Positions 1-7,981 are shown, counted from the first letter of the stretch. The stretch: 64,000 nt of DNA from Andreprevotia chitinilytica DSM 18519 (GCF_000711875.1 NZ_JONM01000016.1:1-64000), one strand, 5' to 3'. Made by a program: numbers and translations. The notes: generated from the sequence alone by a model not told the origin.

Positions 1-84
1 CCTTCGGCACAAGCCGATGTGCTGACGGTGTTCTTCTGTCATAAGGCCATTCGCACCATCGATCTGCGGGTGCAGTTAGACTAG
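1..84 (+). CDS. IS481-type transposase, C-terminal tail (cut by window edge)
   Basis: The reading frame starting at base 1 is open to TAG at 82-84 and encodes 27 residues, ending FFCHKAIRTIDLRVQLD. This resembles the extreme C-terminus of IS481-family DDE transposases (integrase core), in which a short hydrophobic strand and a basic tail close the protein. The repeated TGTTACC-ATGTCT motifs directly after the stop support an insertion-sequence end. Only the tail is visible, so whether the transposase is intact cannot be told, and the family call rests on a short match plus the terminal repeats. Confidence 0.55.
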   Translation, partial: PSAQADVLTVFFCHKAIRTIDLRVQLD

Positions 85-88
85 GTTG

Positions 89-139
89 AGTGTTACCCAT
101 GTCTACCGACAAGTGTTACCTATGTCTCCCGGCTGAACA
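89..139. mobile_element. Right end of an IS481-like insertion sequence
   Basis: Two related motifs, TGTTACCCATGTCT (about 92-105) and TGTTACCTATGTCT (about 114-127), lie within 35 bp of the transposase stop and are followed by CCGGCTGAACA. Tandem transposase-binding motifs ending in this kind of sequence are typical of IS481 termini. The exact outer boundary and any target duplication cannot be set because the left end is outside the window. Confidence 0.5.
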
Positions 140-206
140 CATAGCGATACCCATCAAGCATGGTCACCGGAAGCGATGGGTATCGCTATGCTCAACCCAT
201 CCTACG
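140..206. repeat. Palindromic intergenic repeat, 16-bp perfect arms
   Basis: CATAGCGATACCCATC (140-155) is the exact reverse complement of GATGGGTATCGCTATG (175-190), with a 19-bp loop. The right arm continues as CTCAACCCATCCTACG to 206, which forms a second smaller hairpin with GATGGGT. The pattern of a GGGT arm, a GC-rich loop and an ACCC arm recurs at 15929-16026 and 18085-18120, which suggests one dispersed family of intergenic palindromes. It abuts the IS end, so insertion into the repeat is possible. Confidence 0.65.
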
Positions 207-225
207 TGCTGATAAGAGCGCGCTT

Positions 226-300
226 TTGTGGGAGCGAGCTTGCTCGCGATGACCGTGTGTCAATTAACGAAGCAATCGCGAGCAAGCTCGCTCCTACAAC
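226..300. repeat. REP doublet (REPIN-like) of the GGAGCGAGCTTGCTCGC type
   Basis: TGTGGGAGCGAGCTTGCTCG (from 228) and its inverted copy CGAGCAAGCTCGCTCCTACA (to 298) flank a 24-bp spacer. The 25-bp arms differ at one position (GTGGG versus GTAGG). Each arm is itself palindromic around GAGCAAGCTC. This is the well-known REP consensus found in inverted pairs between genes of Pseudomonas and some other Gram-negatives, mobilised in trans by RAYT transposases. No RAYT gene is present in this window. Bases 85-377 hold the IS end, two palindromes and no gene. Confidence 0.75.
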
Positions 301-377
301 GATTTTCTCAGTGCTCTCTGTGGTTCAAGATTCAGGGTTTTAACGGCATCCGCAGCTTTTTCGGTAAAGTCTCGCCC

Positions 378-1097
378 ATGAAAAAACTATCGCTAGATCG
401 CATTTTGCAGAATCAGGGCTTTGGCACTCGCAAGGGCTGCCGGGGGCTGGTCGAAGACGGCGACGTCACTATTGCCGGTGAAGTCGTGACCGATTACAAG
501 CGCGAATTCGACCCGACCGGGCTGGAATTCACCGTGTTCGACGAGCCGTGGCTGTATCGCGAGCATGTCTATATCGCGCTCAACAAGCCGGCCAATTTCG
601 AGTGCTCGCGCAAGCCGTCGCACCATCCTGGTGTGCATACGCTGCTGCCGGAGCAATTTACTTGGCGCGATGTGCAGCCGGTAGGACGGCTCGATCACGA
701 TACGACCGGCCTGTTGCTGCTGTCCGATCACGGCGCGTTCATCCACGCGCAAAGTCACCCCAAGCATCATCAGCCGAAGGTGTACGTCGCCACCCTGGCG
801 GAGCCGGCCGACCAATCACTGGCCGATGCCTTGCTGGCGGGCGTGAAGCTGGCCGACGAACCGGCACCGCTTGCCGCGCAAGTTGCCAAGCTGATCGATC
901 CGACACATATCGAGATCGTCATCGACCAAGGCAAATACCATCAGGTGAAGCGGATGCTGGCGGCGGCTGGGAATCACTGCGCGGCACTGGCGCGGGTGCA
1001 GATCGGTGGTCTGACGCTGGCTGCGCTTGATCTGGCCGAGGGCGAATGGTGCTACCTCGATGAAGAACAGCTCGCCATCCTGAATAGCGAGGCGTGA
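378..1097 (+). CDS. rsuA: 16S rRNA pseudouridine(516) synthase RsuA
   Basis: This 239-residue protein matches the usual RsuA length. An S4-like RNA-binding domain spans about residues 1-60, and the RsuA/RluB catalytic domain carries the family motif GRLDHDTTG at 103-111, whose Asp (about 106) is the nucleophilic residue. RsuA isomerises U516 of 16S rRNA during small-subunit assembly in the cytoplasm. ATG 378 is chosen because the open frame further upstream runs into the REP doublet and the protein beginning MKKLSLDRIL aligns with the family start. The stop is 4 bp before the next gene, so the two may be cotranscribed. Paralogues RluE and RluF share the fold, so substrate assignment is by similarity. 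Confidence 0.85.
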   Translation: MKKLSLDRILQNQGFGTRKGCRGLVEDGDVTIAGEVVTDYKREFDPTGLEFTVFDEPWLYREHVYIALNKPANFECSRKPSHHPGVHTLLPEQFTWRDVQPVGRLDHDTTGLLLLSDHGAFIHAQSHPKHHQPKVYVATLAEPADQSLADALLAGVKLADEPAPLAAQVAKLIDPTHIEIVIDQGKYHQVKRMLAAAGNHCAALARVQIGGLTLAALDLAEGEWCYLDEEQLAILNSEA

Positions 1098-1101
1098 CCG
1101 G

Positions 1102-2160
1102 GTGAGCGATTTGCAGCTTCTCGCCGGCCCGGCGGCGCTGGCGCGCATTCAGCGTGAAGGATTCCATCAAGGGTTGTTCAGTCATGTTGGCGCAGCTGCT
1201 GGCGGGCCGAAATGGCTGGTGCAGTCCCGGCTGGATCGCGCGTTGTTCGGCGAATGGCTGGCAGCAAACCCGCCACAACTGACGGCGATTGGCTCATCGA
1301 TTGGCGCATGGCGCTTGGCTTGTCTGGCGCAGAACGATCCGCTCGCGGCGCTCTGCCGGTTCGAGGATCGCTATCTGGAACAACGTTATCCAAGCAAGCC
1401 CACACCAGCCCAAGTCAGCGCGGAATCACGCTTGATCATGACGGCTTTGTTGGGTGAGACGGGGGCTGCCGAAGTCATCGCGCATCCGTGGCTGCACCTG
1501 AATATTTACGTGGCCCGTGCGTTGCGTGGCATCGATGCCAGCGGCAGCGCGCGTGATCGTCTGGCGCTGTCTCGCGCTGTGCTCGCCAATCTGCGTGGGC
1601 GGCACAAGTTGGGCCGCTATTTCGAGCGCGTGGTGTTTCATGCCGGTCATCCGGCCGCGCTGCAGCGGGATGGCTTTACCACCCACTCAGTGCCCCTGAA
1701 TGCTGCCAATCTGCCCGAGGTGTTGATGGCCAGTGGCACGATTCCCGGTGTACTGGAAACTGTTACCACGCTTGATGGTGCGGGGTCGGGCGTGTATCTG
1801 GATGGTGGATTGATCGATTACCACATGGATTTGCCGCTGGCCGATCCGGCCGGGCTGCTGCTGTTGCCGCATTTCAGCACACGCGTCACGACTGGATGGT
1901 TGGACAAGTTCGCACCTTGGCGACGTGCACAGCATCTGGATCACGCGGTGATCATCGCGCCCTCAGCCGAATGGATCGCCCGTCTGCCGAATGGCCGCAT
2001 CCCGGATCGTAAGGATTTCGCCCGTTACGACGGGCGGGATGATGCGCGGATTGCGGCGTGGAAAAAGGCGCTGGCCGAGGGGGATCGATTGGCGGATGGG
2101 TTTAGGGATGCGGCGGTGCAGGGACGGTTGGAAGGGTTGGTGAAGCCGCTAAATTTTTAA
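1102..2160 (+). CDS. Patatin-like phospholipase family protein
   Basis: This 352-residue protein starts at GTG 1102, 4 bp after rsuA. It carries the patatin hydrolase nucleophile motif GSSIG (about residues 64-68, Ser66) and the second dyad residue in the DGG motif (Asp about 234, LDGGLIDYH). The Gly-rich oxyanion segment AAAGGPKW lies at about 31-38. Patatin-like proteins are Ser-Asp dyad acyl hydrolases of phospholipids or other acyl esters. There is no signal peptide, so a cytoplasmic or membrane-associated role is likely. The natural substrate is unknown. The spacing to rsuA suggests an operon without implying a shared function. Confidence 0.8.
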   Translation: MSDLQLLAGPAALARIQREGFHQGLFSHVGAAAGGPKWLVQSRLDRALFGEWLAANPPQLTAIGSSIGAWRLACLAQNDPLAALCRFEDRYLEQRYPSKPTPAQVSAESRLIMTALLGETGAAEVIAHPWLHLNIYVARALRGIDASGSARDRLALSRAVLANLRGRHKLGRYFERVVFHAGHPAALQRDGFTTHSVPLNAANLPEVLMASGTIPGVLETVTTLDGAGSGVYLDGGLIDYHMDLPLADPAGLLLLPHFSTRVTTGWLDKFAPWRRAQHLDHAVIIAPSAEWIARLPNGRIPDRKDFARYDGRDDARIAAWKKALAEGDRLADGFRDAAVQGRLEGLVKPLNF

Positions 2161-2576
2161 TGCCTGCTCAAATCTTTAGCACTTTGTTGGAAAAATGGTG
2201 CGGCGCAATGCCCTTCCGGGATTGCGCCCTACGAAACAACAGACTTCGCAAACAGTTGTCGCCTTTGTATGCGCAATGGTTGCAATGCGGCTTTTTCCCC
2301 CTTCGCGCTAAGCGCCGAGGGAGTGTCGCGAGACCTTAGGAGGTCGTTCTCATCAAAGCGGACCGATCGAGGGTAGCCTGCGGCGTGCGAAGCTTTGCTT
2401 CGTTCAGCCAGAGCCGTCCAGCGGGGGGTGCCTTTGGGGTGGAGGGGGCCCAAAGGAATATGTACACCCCGAGACAAAGTCCCTTCCCCGGTCGCGGGAC
2501 GGACTCCCGCTGTAACGCTTTTAACCGCGCCATCGGCGCATAACTTGTTTTCTTCACAGTAAACGACAAAGCTCGC
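2161..2576. other. 416-bp intergenic region with no supported gene
   Basis: This region lies between the convergent ends of the lipase gene and pqiC. Two overlapping minus-strand frames stay open across much of it (82 and 89 residues) and read as low-information, Pro/Arg/Leu-rich peptides. Neither has a ribosome-binding site or a recognisable domain. From memory, similar stretches (reading SALMRTTS, APPAGRLWLNEAKLRTPQA) recur between genes of betaproteobacteria, so this may be a dispersed non-coding repeat. No clear transcription terminator is seen. Confidence 0.4.
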
Positions 2577-3155
2577 CTACCGCCCCGCCCACCTGCCAAT
2601 CTCATCCGCCAGCTTCAACACCACGCGCCGCTGCGCGGCCACCAGCGCCTCATAACTCGCATCCGCACTCACATCGCTTACGGTGGAGCGCCCGCTATGC
2701 AGCACCTTGCCGTCGCCATCACGAATCCGCCAGAGCGCTTCCAGCGTGACGCTGCCGCCAAGGGTGGCGTCGAGGCGCTGGATGTCGATGACGACTTGCT
2801 GCGGCGCATCGCTGGCGGCGCTCTGGCCGGTGACTGCCACGGGCCGGTTCAGTTTGCGGCCGAGTTCGGCGGCCACCACGGTAGCGATTTCGCTTTTGAG
2901 TGGCTGCACCCAGAGCCGCAAGTCCAGCACGCGCAATTCGCCTTCCTTGCGCACCAACAACTGCGGCCGGTCGAGCGCTTCCGGCACGGTGACCGGGCCG
3001 ACGACAGCTGCTACCGCGCCGGTGATGGTGCCGGCGGCAGCGGTATCCGGTGCTGACAGACTGTAGAAGTGTTCCTGCGGCGTGCTGCAGCCGGCCAGTA
3101 GCAAGGCGGCGAGGCCGATGGAAACGAGGACTTGGTGGCGGGTGAGTTGCATCAT
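2577..3155 (-). CDS. pqiC: PqiC-type ABC transport auxiliary lipoprotein
   Basis: This 192-residue lipoprotein precursor has a hydrophobic signal ending in the lipobox LLAGC (Cys about 23), followed by the DUF330/ABC_trans_aux fold typical of PqiC/YmbA (for example EHFYSLSAPD just after the acylated Cys). In E. coli PqiC sits at the inner leaflet of the outer membrane and docks to the tip of the PqiB needle for lipid transport across the periplasm. Its start overlaps the pqiB stop by 4 bp, so it is the last gene of a pqiA1-pqiA2-pqiB-pqiC operon. Confidence 0.88.
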   Translation of the reverse strand: MMQLTRHQVLVSIGLAALLLAGCSTPQEHFYSLSAPDTAAAGTITGAVAAVVGPVTVPEALDRPQLLVRKEGELRVLDLRLWVQPLKSEIATVVAAELGRKLNRPVAVTGQSAASDAPQQVVIDIQRLDATLGGSVTLEALWRIRDGDGKVLHSGRSTVSDVSADASYEALVAAQRRVVLKLADEIGRWAGR

Positions 3156-4873
3156 TCTTCCTTGGCCTTGCCGCGAAGCAGCGCTTCCGGGTGGCGTTCC
3201 AGATAGTCGGTCAGTGCGCGCATGGAATCGGCGGCGCGGCTCACGTCTTGCAGGGCGCTGCGCAGGTCGGTTTGCACCGGAGCATCCTGATTCAGCACCT
3301 TGCCGGCCGATTGCAGCGTGCGTTGGGCCTCGGCCATGGTGCGCTGGGCTTCGGTCATGGTGGCGGTGACTTGCGGTGCGACTTCGCCGTCCAGCCGTTT
3401 GACCAGCGCGTTGGTGCTGTTGATCGCCTGATCGAGATTGCCAATGGCGTGCTTGAGATCGTTGCTGATGTCATCGAACGGGATCTTGTTGATCTTCTGC
3501 GCGACCTCGGTGACGGTGTTTTGCAGCTCGCCCAGGCTGCCCTGCATGGTCGGGATCGCCAACGGCGTCACGCTGTGATCGACCGTGGCCTTGGGCGCTT
3601 TCGGGAAGAAATCCAGCGCCACGTACAGCTGGCCGGTGAGCAGGTTGCCGGTGCGCAGCTGTGCGCGCAGGCCGCGTGCGACGAGGCTGTCGAGCACGGC
3701 GTTGGGGTTGGTGTCCGGCGCGTTGCCCTTGCGGTTGCGGGTCTGGAGGCGTTGTGGATAGATGGCGATGTCGACCGGGAAACGCATGGTTTTGGTATCG
3801 GCATCGTATTCAAAATTGACCGAGAGCACTTCGCCGATGACGATGCCGCGGAAATCGATCGGTGCGCCGGGTGTGAGGCCGCGCAGCGATTCCTGGAAAT
3901 ACATCACGAAGCGCTGCTCGCCGGTATCCGGCTGCTTCATTGCTTCGATCTTGTCGCTGGCCAGGCGGAAGGTGGCGTTCTCAGCGGCCTGCTGGGCGTG
4001 ATCGTTGTCGATGGCGTCCTGGAAGGCGATGCCGCCGACCAGCAGGGTGGTGAGCGATTCGGTCTGCAGGCGCACGCCATTGGCATCCACGCTCACATCG
4101 ATGCCGCTGGCATGCCAGAAGCGGGTGTCGATATGCACGTAGCGCTGGTACGGGTCGTTGATGAACACCTTGAGCGTGACGCCCTTGCCGTCCGGGTCGA
4201 GCTGGTAGGCGGTCACTTGGCCGACGGCGATACGCCGGTAATAGACCGGTGAGCCGATATCCAGCGAGCCGATCTCGCGCGCATGCAGCGTGAACTGCCG
4301 GCCCGGCGTGCCTTCGGTGATGATGGGCTGCACTTCCAGCCCCTTGAAACTGCTGCGCTTATTGGTCGATTTGCCGACGTCCATGCCGATGTAAGCACCG
4401 GAGATCAGTGTGCCCAGACCGGAAATACCGCCAGCCGCCACGCGGGGCTTCACGACCCAAAAGCGGGTGTCGTCCACCAGCATTTCGGCTGCTTCGGGCG
4501 AAAGCTCCGCCGTGGCGATCACACGCTGGCGGTCGGGGGAGAGGCCGATGTGCTTGACCACGCCGATCTCGACATCCTTGTACTTGATCTTGGTCTTGCC
4601 GACGTCCAGCCCCTCAGCAGAAAGGAAGGAGATGGTCACGGTCGGGCCATGCGAGAGGATGGCCTTGACCGCGAGCCAGCCGCCGATCAGTGCGGCCACC
4701 AGCGGGATGATCCACACCAGTTGCAGTGACCGTTTGCGTTTGGGTTCTGCAACGGCGCGCGGCAACGCGGCGAGGTCGTCGGGATTAGCGGGGGAGGGCG
4801 TCGGGGCTGGCACGGGGTTCCCTTGGTTCGGGTGTTGCGGGTTCGGGTGTTGCGGGTTCGGGTGTTGCGTCAT
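3152..4873 (-). CDS. pqiB: PqiB-type intermembrane lipid transport protein (three MCE domains)
   Basis: This 573-residue protein is close to the usual PqiB size. A Pro/Asn-rich N-terminus is followed by one membrane helix (LVWIIPLVAALIGGWLAVKA, about residues 50-69) and three MlaD/MCE domains, recognisable at LDVGKTKIKYKDVEIG, LDIGSPVYYRRIAVGQ and LTPGAPIDFRGIVIGE. A long helical C-terminal region follows, as in the hexameric PqiB needle. It forms a tunnel for lipids between inner and outer membranes. The first 15 residues are three copies of a pentapeptide (TQHPN, PQHPN, PQHPN) encoded by the 15-bp tandem repeat that also encodes the tail of the upstream gene in another frame. The overlap with pqiA2 is 89 bp, unusually long for this family. 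Confidence 0.92.
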   Translation of the reverse strand: MTQHPNPQHPNPQHPNQGNPVPAPTPSPANPDDLAALPRAVAEPKRKRSLQLVWIIPLVAALIGGWLAVKAILSHGPTVTISFLSAEGLDVGKTKIKYKDVEIGVVKHIGLSPDRQRVIATAELSPEAAEMLVDDTRFWVVKPRVAAGGISGLGTLISGAYIGMDVGKSTNKRSSFKGLEVQPIITEGTPGRQFTLHAREIGSLDIGSPVYYRRIAVGQVTAYQLDPDGKGVTLKVFINDPYQRYVHIDTRFWHASGIDVSVDANGVRLQTESLTTLLVGGIAFQDAIDNDHAQQAAENATFRLASDKIEAMKQPDTGEQRFVMYFQESLRGLTPGAPIDFRGIVIGEVLSVNFEYDADTKTMRFPVDIAIYPQRLQTRNRKGNAPDTNPNAVLDSLVARGLRAQLRTGNLLTGQLYVALDFFPKAPKATVDHSVTPLAIPTMQGSLGELQNTVTEVAQKINKIPFDDISNDLKHAIGNLDQAINSTNALVKRLDGEVAPQVTATMTEAQRTMAEAQRTLQSAGKVLNQDAPVQTDLRSALQDVSRAADSMRALTDYLERHPEALLRGKAKEE

Positions 4874-5468
4874 TCAGCGGGTCCCAGATCAGGCGGGGGT
4901 CGAAACTCATGGCTGAGAGCATCGTCAGCACGACGACGGCGGCAAAGGCGACGGCACCGGGGCCGGCCGTGACAGTGGCGAGCGACTGGATCTGTACCAG
5001 CGCGGCCAGAATGGCGACGACGTAGATATCGAGCATCGACCAGCGGCCGACGAATTCGACCAGTCGGTAGAGCTTGAGCCGCTGCAGGGGCTGCCAGCGT
5101 GAGCGGCATTGCACCGAGATCAGCAGCAAGGTGAGCGCGATCATTTTCAGCATCGGCACCATGATGCTGGCGAAGAACACTAGCAGCGCGAGCGGCCACG
5201 ATCCGCTCGACCACAAGAAAACCACGCCGGACAGGATGGTGTCGCGCTGCTCACCAAGGATCGAACCCGTGATCATGATCGGCAGCGCGTTGGCCGGGAT
5301 ATAGAGAATCATCGCCGCGATCAGATAGGCCCAGGTGCGGGCGATGCTGGCGGGTTTGCGCAAATGCAGATGCGCGCCGCAACGCGGGCAGTGGGCACCG
5401 TCTCCTTCCAGCCGGGAGAGCAGGCCGCAGCTATGGCAGTTGGCCAGTCGATAGTGGGCGGCAGTCAC
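4785..5468 (-). CDS. pqiA: PqiA family integral membrane protein, second half
   Basis: This 227-residue protein has an N-terminal zinc-ribbon pair CHSCG and CPRCG followed by about four membrane helices, which is one half of the E. coli PqiA architecture (a single ~417-residue protein with two such halves). PqiA is the inner-membrane partner of PqiB. I place the start at GTG 5468 because it forms a GTGA overlap with the stop of pqiA1. A GTG at 5501 would add 11 residues. The C-terminus runs as repeated PEPAT units translated from the 15-bp repeat at 4826-4870, beyond the pqiB start, so it is probably a disordered extension gained by repeat growth. Confidence 0.85.
   Translation of the reverse strand: MTAAHYRLANCHSCGLLSRLEGDGAHCPRCGAHLHLRKPASIARTWAYLIAAMILYIPANALPIMITGSILGEQRDTILSGVVFLWSSGSWPLALLVFFASIMVPMLKMIALTLLLISVQCRSRWQPLQRLKLYRLVEFVGRWSMLDIYVVAILAALVQIQSLATVTAGPGAVAFAAVVVLTMLSAMSFDPRLIWDPLNDATPEPATPEPATPEPREPRASPDALPR
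4826..4870. repeat. Three tandem copies of a 15-bp repeat inside the pqiA2/pqiB overlap
   Basis: GTTCGGGTGTTGCGG occurs at 4826-4840 and 4841-4855, with a third copy at 4856-4870 differing only in the last base. The period is a multiple of three, so gain or loss of a unit keeps both frames: PQHPN in PqiB and PEPAT in PqiA2. Confidence 0.9.
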
Positions 5469-6112
5469 GGCTTTAATGGCTGTATTCCGATGCGGCGCCA
5501 CACTTCATCGGCGTGAAACGAGGCGCTCATCGCTGCAAGCGCGATCACCAGCGCCCCGAGCGACCATAGGGCGGTGCCGGGGATCACGCTGGCGAAGTGG
5601 GTCAGTTTGACCAAGGCGACCAGCACGCCCAGCAAGAAAACTTCGACCATCCCCCACGGCCGCATCGCGGCGAGGGCGCGCAACAAGCCAATCGAGCCGG
5701 CTGGCAGCACGCCACGATTGAGCGGCAACAAAAGGTAAAGCATGGCGGCGAGCATGATGCCGGGGACGCAGATGGTGGTGATCGCGACCACGCCGGCCAC
5801 GATGGGCAGCCCTTCATGCCAAAGGCTGAGCACGGTGCCGGCGAGGGTGCTGTTGTTGCGGATGCCTTGCAGTTCCAGTGTGACGATGGGGAAGGCGTTG
5901 GTAATCAGGAACAGCATCACACCGGTGAGTGCCCAGGCGAGCGAGCGTTGTGCGCCATCGACCCGGTAGCGTAGCAACAGTGCCCGGCAACGTGCGCAAC
6001 GCTGCACGCTATCGCCGGAGAAGGGCTGCAGGCGTTGCAGCAGATCGCATTCGTGGCAGGCAACCAGCTCCCCTCGCGCTGGCGGGGCAGCCGGACGGCG
6101 CTGGGCGAGCAT
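5465..6112 (-). CDS. pqiA: PqiA family integral membrane protein, first half
   Basis: This 215-residue protein starts with a zinc-ribbon-like pair, CHECD and CARCR, then about four membrane helices including LAWALTGVMLFLITNAFPIV. This corresponds to the other half of PqiA. The frame remains open to 6253, but that upstream part would begin inside the terminator hairpin after dsbA and looks non-coding, so ATG 6112 (MLAQRRPAAP) is preferred although no strong ribosome-binding site precedes it. It overlaps pqiA2 by GTGA, and the two probably assemble as a heterodimer replacing the fused E. coli PqiA. Confidence 0.82.
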   Translation of the reverse strand: MLAQRRPAAPPARGELVACHECDLLQRLQPFSGDSVQRCARCRALLLRYRVDGAQRSLAWALTGVMLFLITNAFPIVTLELQGIRNNSTLAGTVLSLWHEGLPIVAGVVAITTICVPGIMLAAMLYLLLPLNRGVLPAGSIGLLRALAAMRPWGMVEVFLLGVLVALVKLTHFASVIPGTALWSLGALVIALAAMSASFHADEVWRRIGIQPLKP

Positions 6113-6239
6113 CGGTGCGGGGGCGATGAAACGGTAGCGGATCGTCGACAAGGATCGGCTCGGCGCGCGTGGCTGTTTTGATCTGCGGATAATACGGTGC
6201 GCCGAAGGGGCAGTGGCCGTATTTTTGCCATGAAACGAA

Positions 6240-6270
6240 ACAAGGGTCGGCAAAGCCGACCCTTGTTCTA
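6240..6270 (-). terminator. Rho-independent terminator after dsbA
   Basis: On the minus strand AACAAGGGTCGGC, a short loop and GCCGACCCTTGTT are followed by TCGTTTC. The stem is about 13 bp with a T-rich tail and begins about 20 bases after the dsbA stop, separating dsbA from the pqi operon. Confidence 0.8.
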
Positions 6271-6291
6271 TTTCATCCGGGCGGGAGCTAC

Positions 6292-6960
6292 TTACTTCTT
6301 CTTGGCAGGCTTGGTGGTTGCCGGCTTGTTGCTGCCGCGTTCCTGCGCCAGAACTTGATCCACCACTTGCAGCACGGTGCCGTCTTCCTTGCCCGTCATC
6401 GATGGCGAAGTCGTGTACTTGCCGTTGATGATGAAGGTCGGCACGCCATCGACCTTGTAGTCGCGGCCGGCTTGCGCCAGTTGGCCCAGCTGGGCGTTCA
6501 TCGAGAACGCCTTGTAGTTGGTCTTGAATTTCTCGACGTCGATGCCTTGCTTCTTCACCCAGTCGTACAAGACGTCTTCACGGCGCAGTTCGATGCCTTC
6601 CTTCTGGATGGCGTTGAATACGGCTTGCTGGTACTTGGCGGCGATGCCCATAGCGTTCAGCGCGATGAAGATGCGCGCGTGCGCTTCGATGTCGTTACGG
6701 CCTTCCCAGCTCACGTGCATGCGGCGGAAGTTCACATCTTTGGGCAGCTTCTTCGCCCAGTCCTCAACATACGGCTCGACGTTCATGCAATGCGGGCAGC
6801 CGTACCAGAAGAACTCGATGACTTCGAGCTTGCCGGGCTGGGCGACCGGCTGCGGGGAAGCCAGTTTCTTGTATTCAACGCCCTCGCGGAATTCGGCGTG
6901 GGCCGAGATGGCAAGGAAACCTGCGATCAGGCCGAAAGCGGCCAACCAACGTTTCAACAT
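6292..6960 (-). CDS. dsbA: Thiol:disulfide interchange protein DsbA
   Basis: This 222-residue periplasmic oxidoreductase has a signal peptide (about residues 1-22, cleaved after SAHA), the thioredoxin-fold active site CPHC at 55-58, and the cis-proline loop GVPTF in the C-terminal part. DsbA introduces disulfides into proteins entering the periplasm and is reoxidised by DsbB, which is not in this window. The C-terminus is Lys/Thr-rich. It follows the SPOR gene by 143 bp on the same strand, a pairing I recall from Neisseriales, and is closed by a strong terminator. The CPHC dipeptide is the one found in the main oxidising DsbA of enteric bacteria. Confidence 0.93.
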   Translation of the reverse strand: MLKRWLAAFGLIAGFLAISAHAEFREGVEYKKLASPQPVAQPGKLEVIEFFWYGCPHCMNVEPYVEDWAKKLPKDVNFRRMHVSWEGRNDIEAHARIFIALNAMGIAAKYQQAVFNAIQKEGIELRREDVLYDWVKKQGIDVEKFKTNYKAFSMNAQLGQLAQAGRDYKVDGVPTFIINGKYTTSPSMTGKEDGTVLQVVDQVLAQERGSNKPATTKPAKKK

Positions 6961-7103
6961 GGGTGCTCCTGTGGACGAGGCAGTGTTATTTTTTTAACCG
7001 GCGTCTAAACCGGTCGGTCAGCAAACTCAATTACTTATGGATTATTTGAGTACTTGGTGTCCAGCGAACTGGGCGAACTGTTGCTTGAACCGCAAATCGT
7101 TCA

Positions 7104-7781
7104 TCAGTTCCCTTTGACGACCGTGCTGTCTACGCCATTGCTCTTGAGATCGCCGCGGGTCTTGTCCATCTCGCTCAAGCTGGCAAATGGCCCGATGCGA
7201 ACGCGGTGCCACAAGCCTTTGCCGGGTACTTCGGCGCTCTGGATCTTCGCTTCCACACCCATCAACGCCAACTTGGCTTTCAGGTTGTCCGCATCTTGCT
7301 CGTTCTGGAATGCGCCGACCTGCAGATACGCGCCCTTGGGGGCTTCGACCTTGGCGGGCGGGCTCGCATCCGCCTTCTTCGTGTCTTGTTGCGGTTTGTC
7401 GGCCTTGTCGGATTTATCGTTCAGCTCCGGCAGCACTTTATAGAAGTCAAAGCGCTCGACACTGCTGGCCGCGCTTGCCGGCTTACTGGCTGAATTTGCC
7501 GTGGCAGCGCTTGTAGTGTCTTTGTCCGCGCCATTGGGGCGGAGGACTTCCGGCGCGGCGTTGACCGCGACGGCCGGCGCGGAGCTTACGGCATCCGGCG
7601 GCGTTTCCTGCGTTGTCTTGGCCGCAAACGGATTGCTGCTGCGATTCAGGTAGAGCGCAATGCCGACCGCAACCGCCACGCCAACGAGCACGCCCAGGAT
7701 CAGGCCAGTCAGCAGCGAACCGCCACCACCATTGCTGCTGCCGGTGGACGCGGTGCGCGATTTTTTCATGTCGCGGGCCAT
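7104..7781 (-). CDS. SPOR domain-containing membrane protein
   Basis: This 225-residue bitopic protein has a short cytoplasmic basic N-terminus, one membrane helix (about residues 22-47, LLTGLILGVLVGVAVAVGIA), a long Ala/Lys/Asp-rich periplasmic linker, and a C-terminal SPOR domain of about 75 residues (GAYLQVGAFQNEQDADNLKA onward). SPOR domains bind denuded peptidoglycan glycans and bring proteins to the division septum, as in FtsN and DedD. ATG 7781 (MARDMKKSR) is chosen because GGAG lies about 11 bases upstream and the extra 34 residues of the longer frame look non-coding. It is FtsN-like in topology, but identity with FtsN cannot be claimed. Confidence 0.85.
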   Translation of the reverse strand: MARDMKKSRTASTGSSNGGGGSLLTGLILGVLVGVAVAVGIALYLNRSSNPFAAKTTQETPPDAVSSAPAVAVNAAPEVLRPNGADKDTTSAATANSASKPASAASSVERFDFYKVLPELNDKSDKADKPQQDTKKADASPPAKVEAPKGAYLQVGAFQNEQDADNLKAKLALMGVEAKIQSAEVPGKGLWHRVRIGPFASLSEMDKTRGDLKSNGVDSTVVKGN

Positions 7782-7981
7782 CTTGTAGTTGTCTCCGCCG
7801 CCGTTCGCCAAGGTGGGAAACGGGGTCAAGGTGTTTACCGAAGCGGTGATTCCGACCGCCGCAAAAGGCGGTGGATCATCCACGCAATCGGCGGATTATA
7901 CGGCGTGTCAAGCGATTTGGCGTGGGGCTTGGTGGGGCTTTGCGGGTGGGGCTAGCGCAAGTCTTGTTACAAATCAATGTC

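Noticed and set aside
226-300. CRISPR-like direct repeats
   Set aside because: The two copies are inverted, not direct, and there is only one spacer; this is a REP doublet.
3191-4252. 353-codon open frame on the plus strand antisense to pqiB
   Set aside because: It mirrors the high-GC codon pattern of pqiB, has low-complexity Gly/Val/Asp/His-rich sequence and no ribosome-binding site; the opposite frame has three clear MCE domains.
6113-6253. N-terminal extension of the first PqiA protein
   Set aside because: It would begin within the dsbA terminator hairpin and reads as non-coding sequence; family starts align with ATG 6112.
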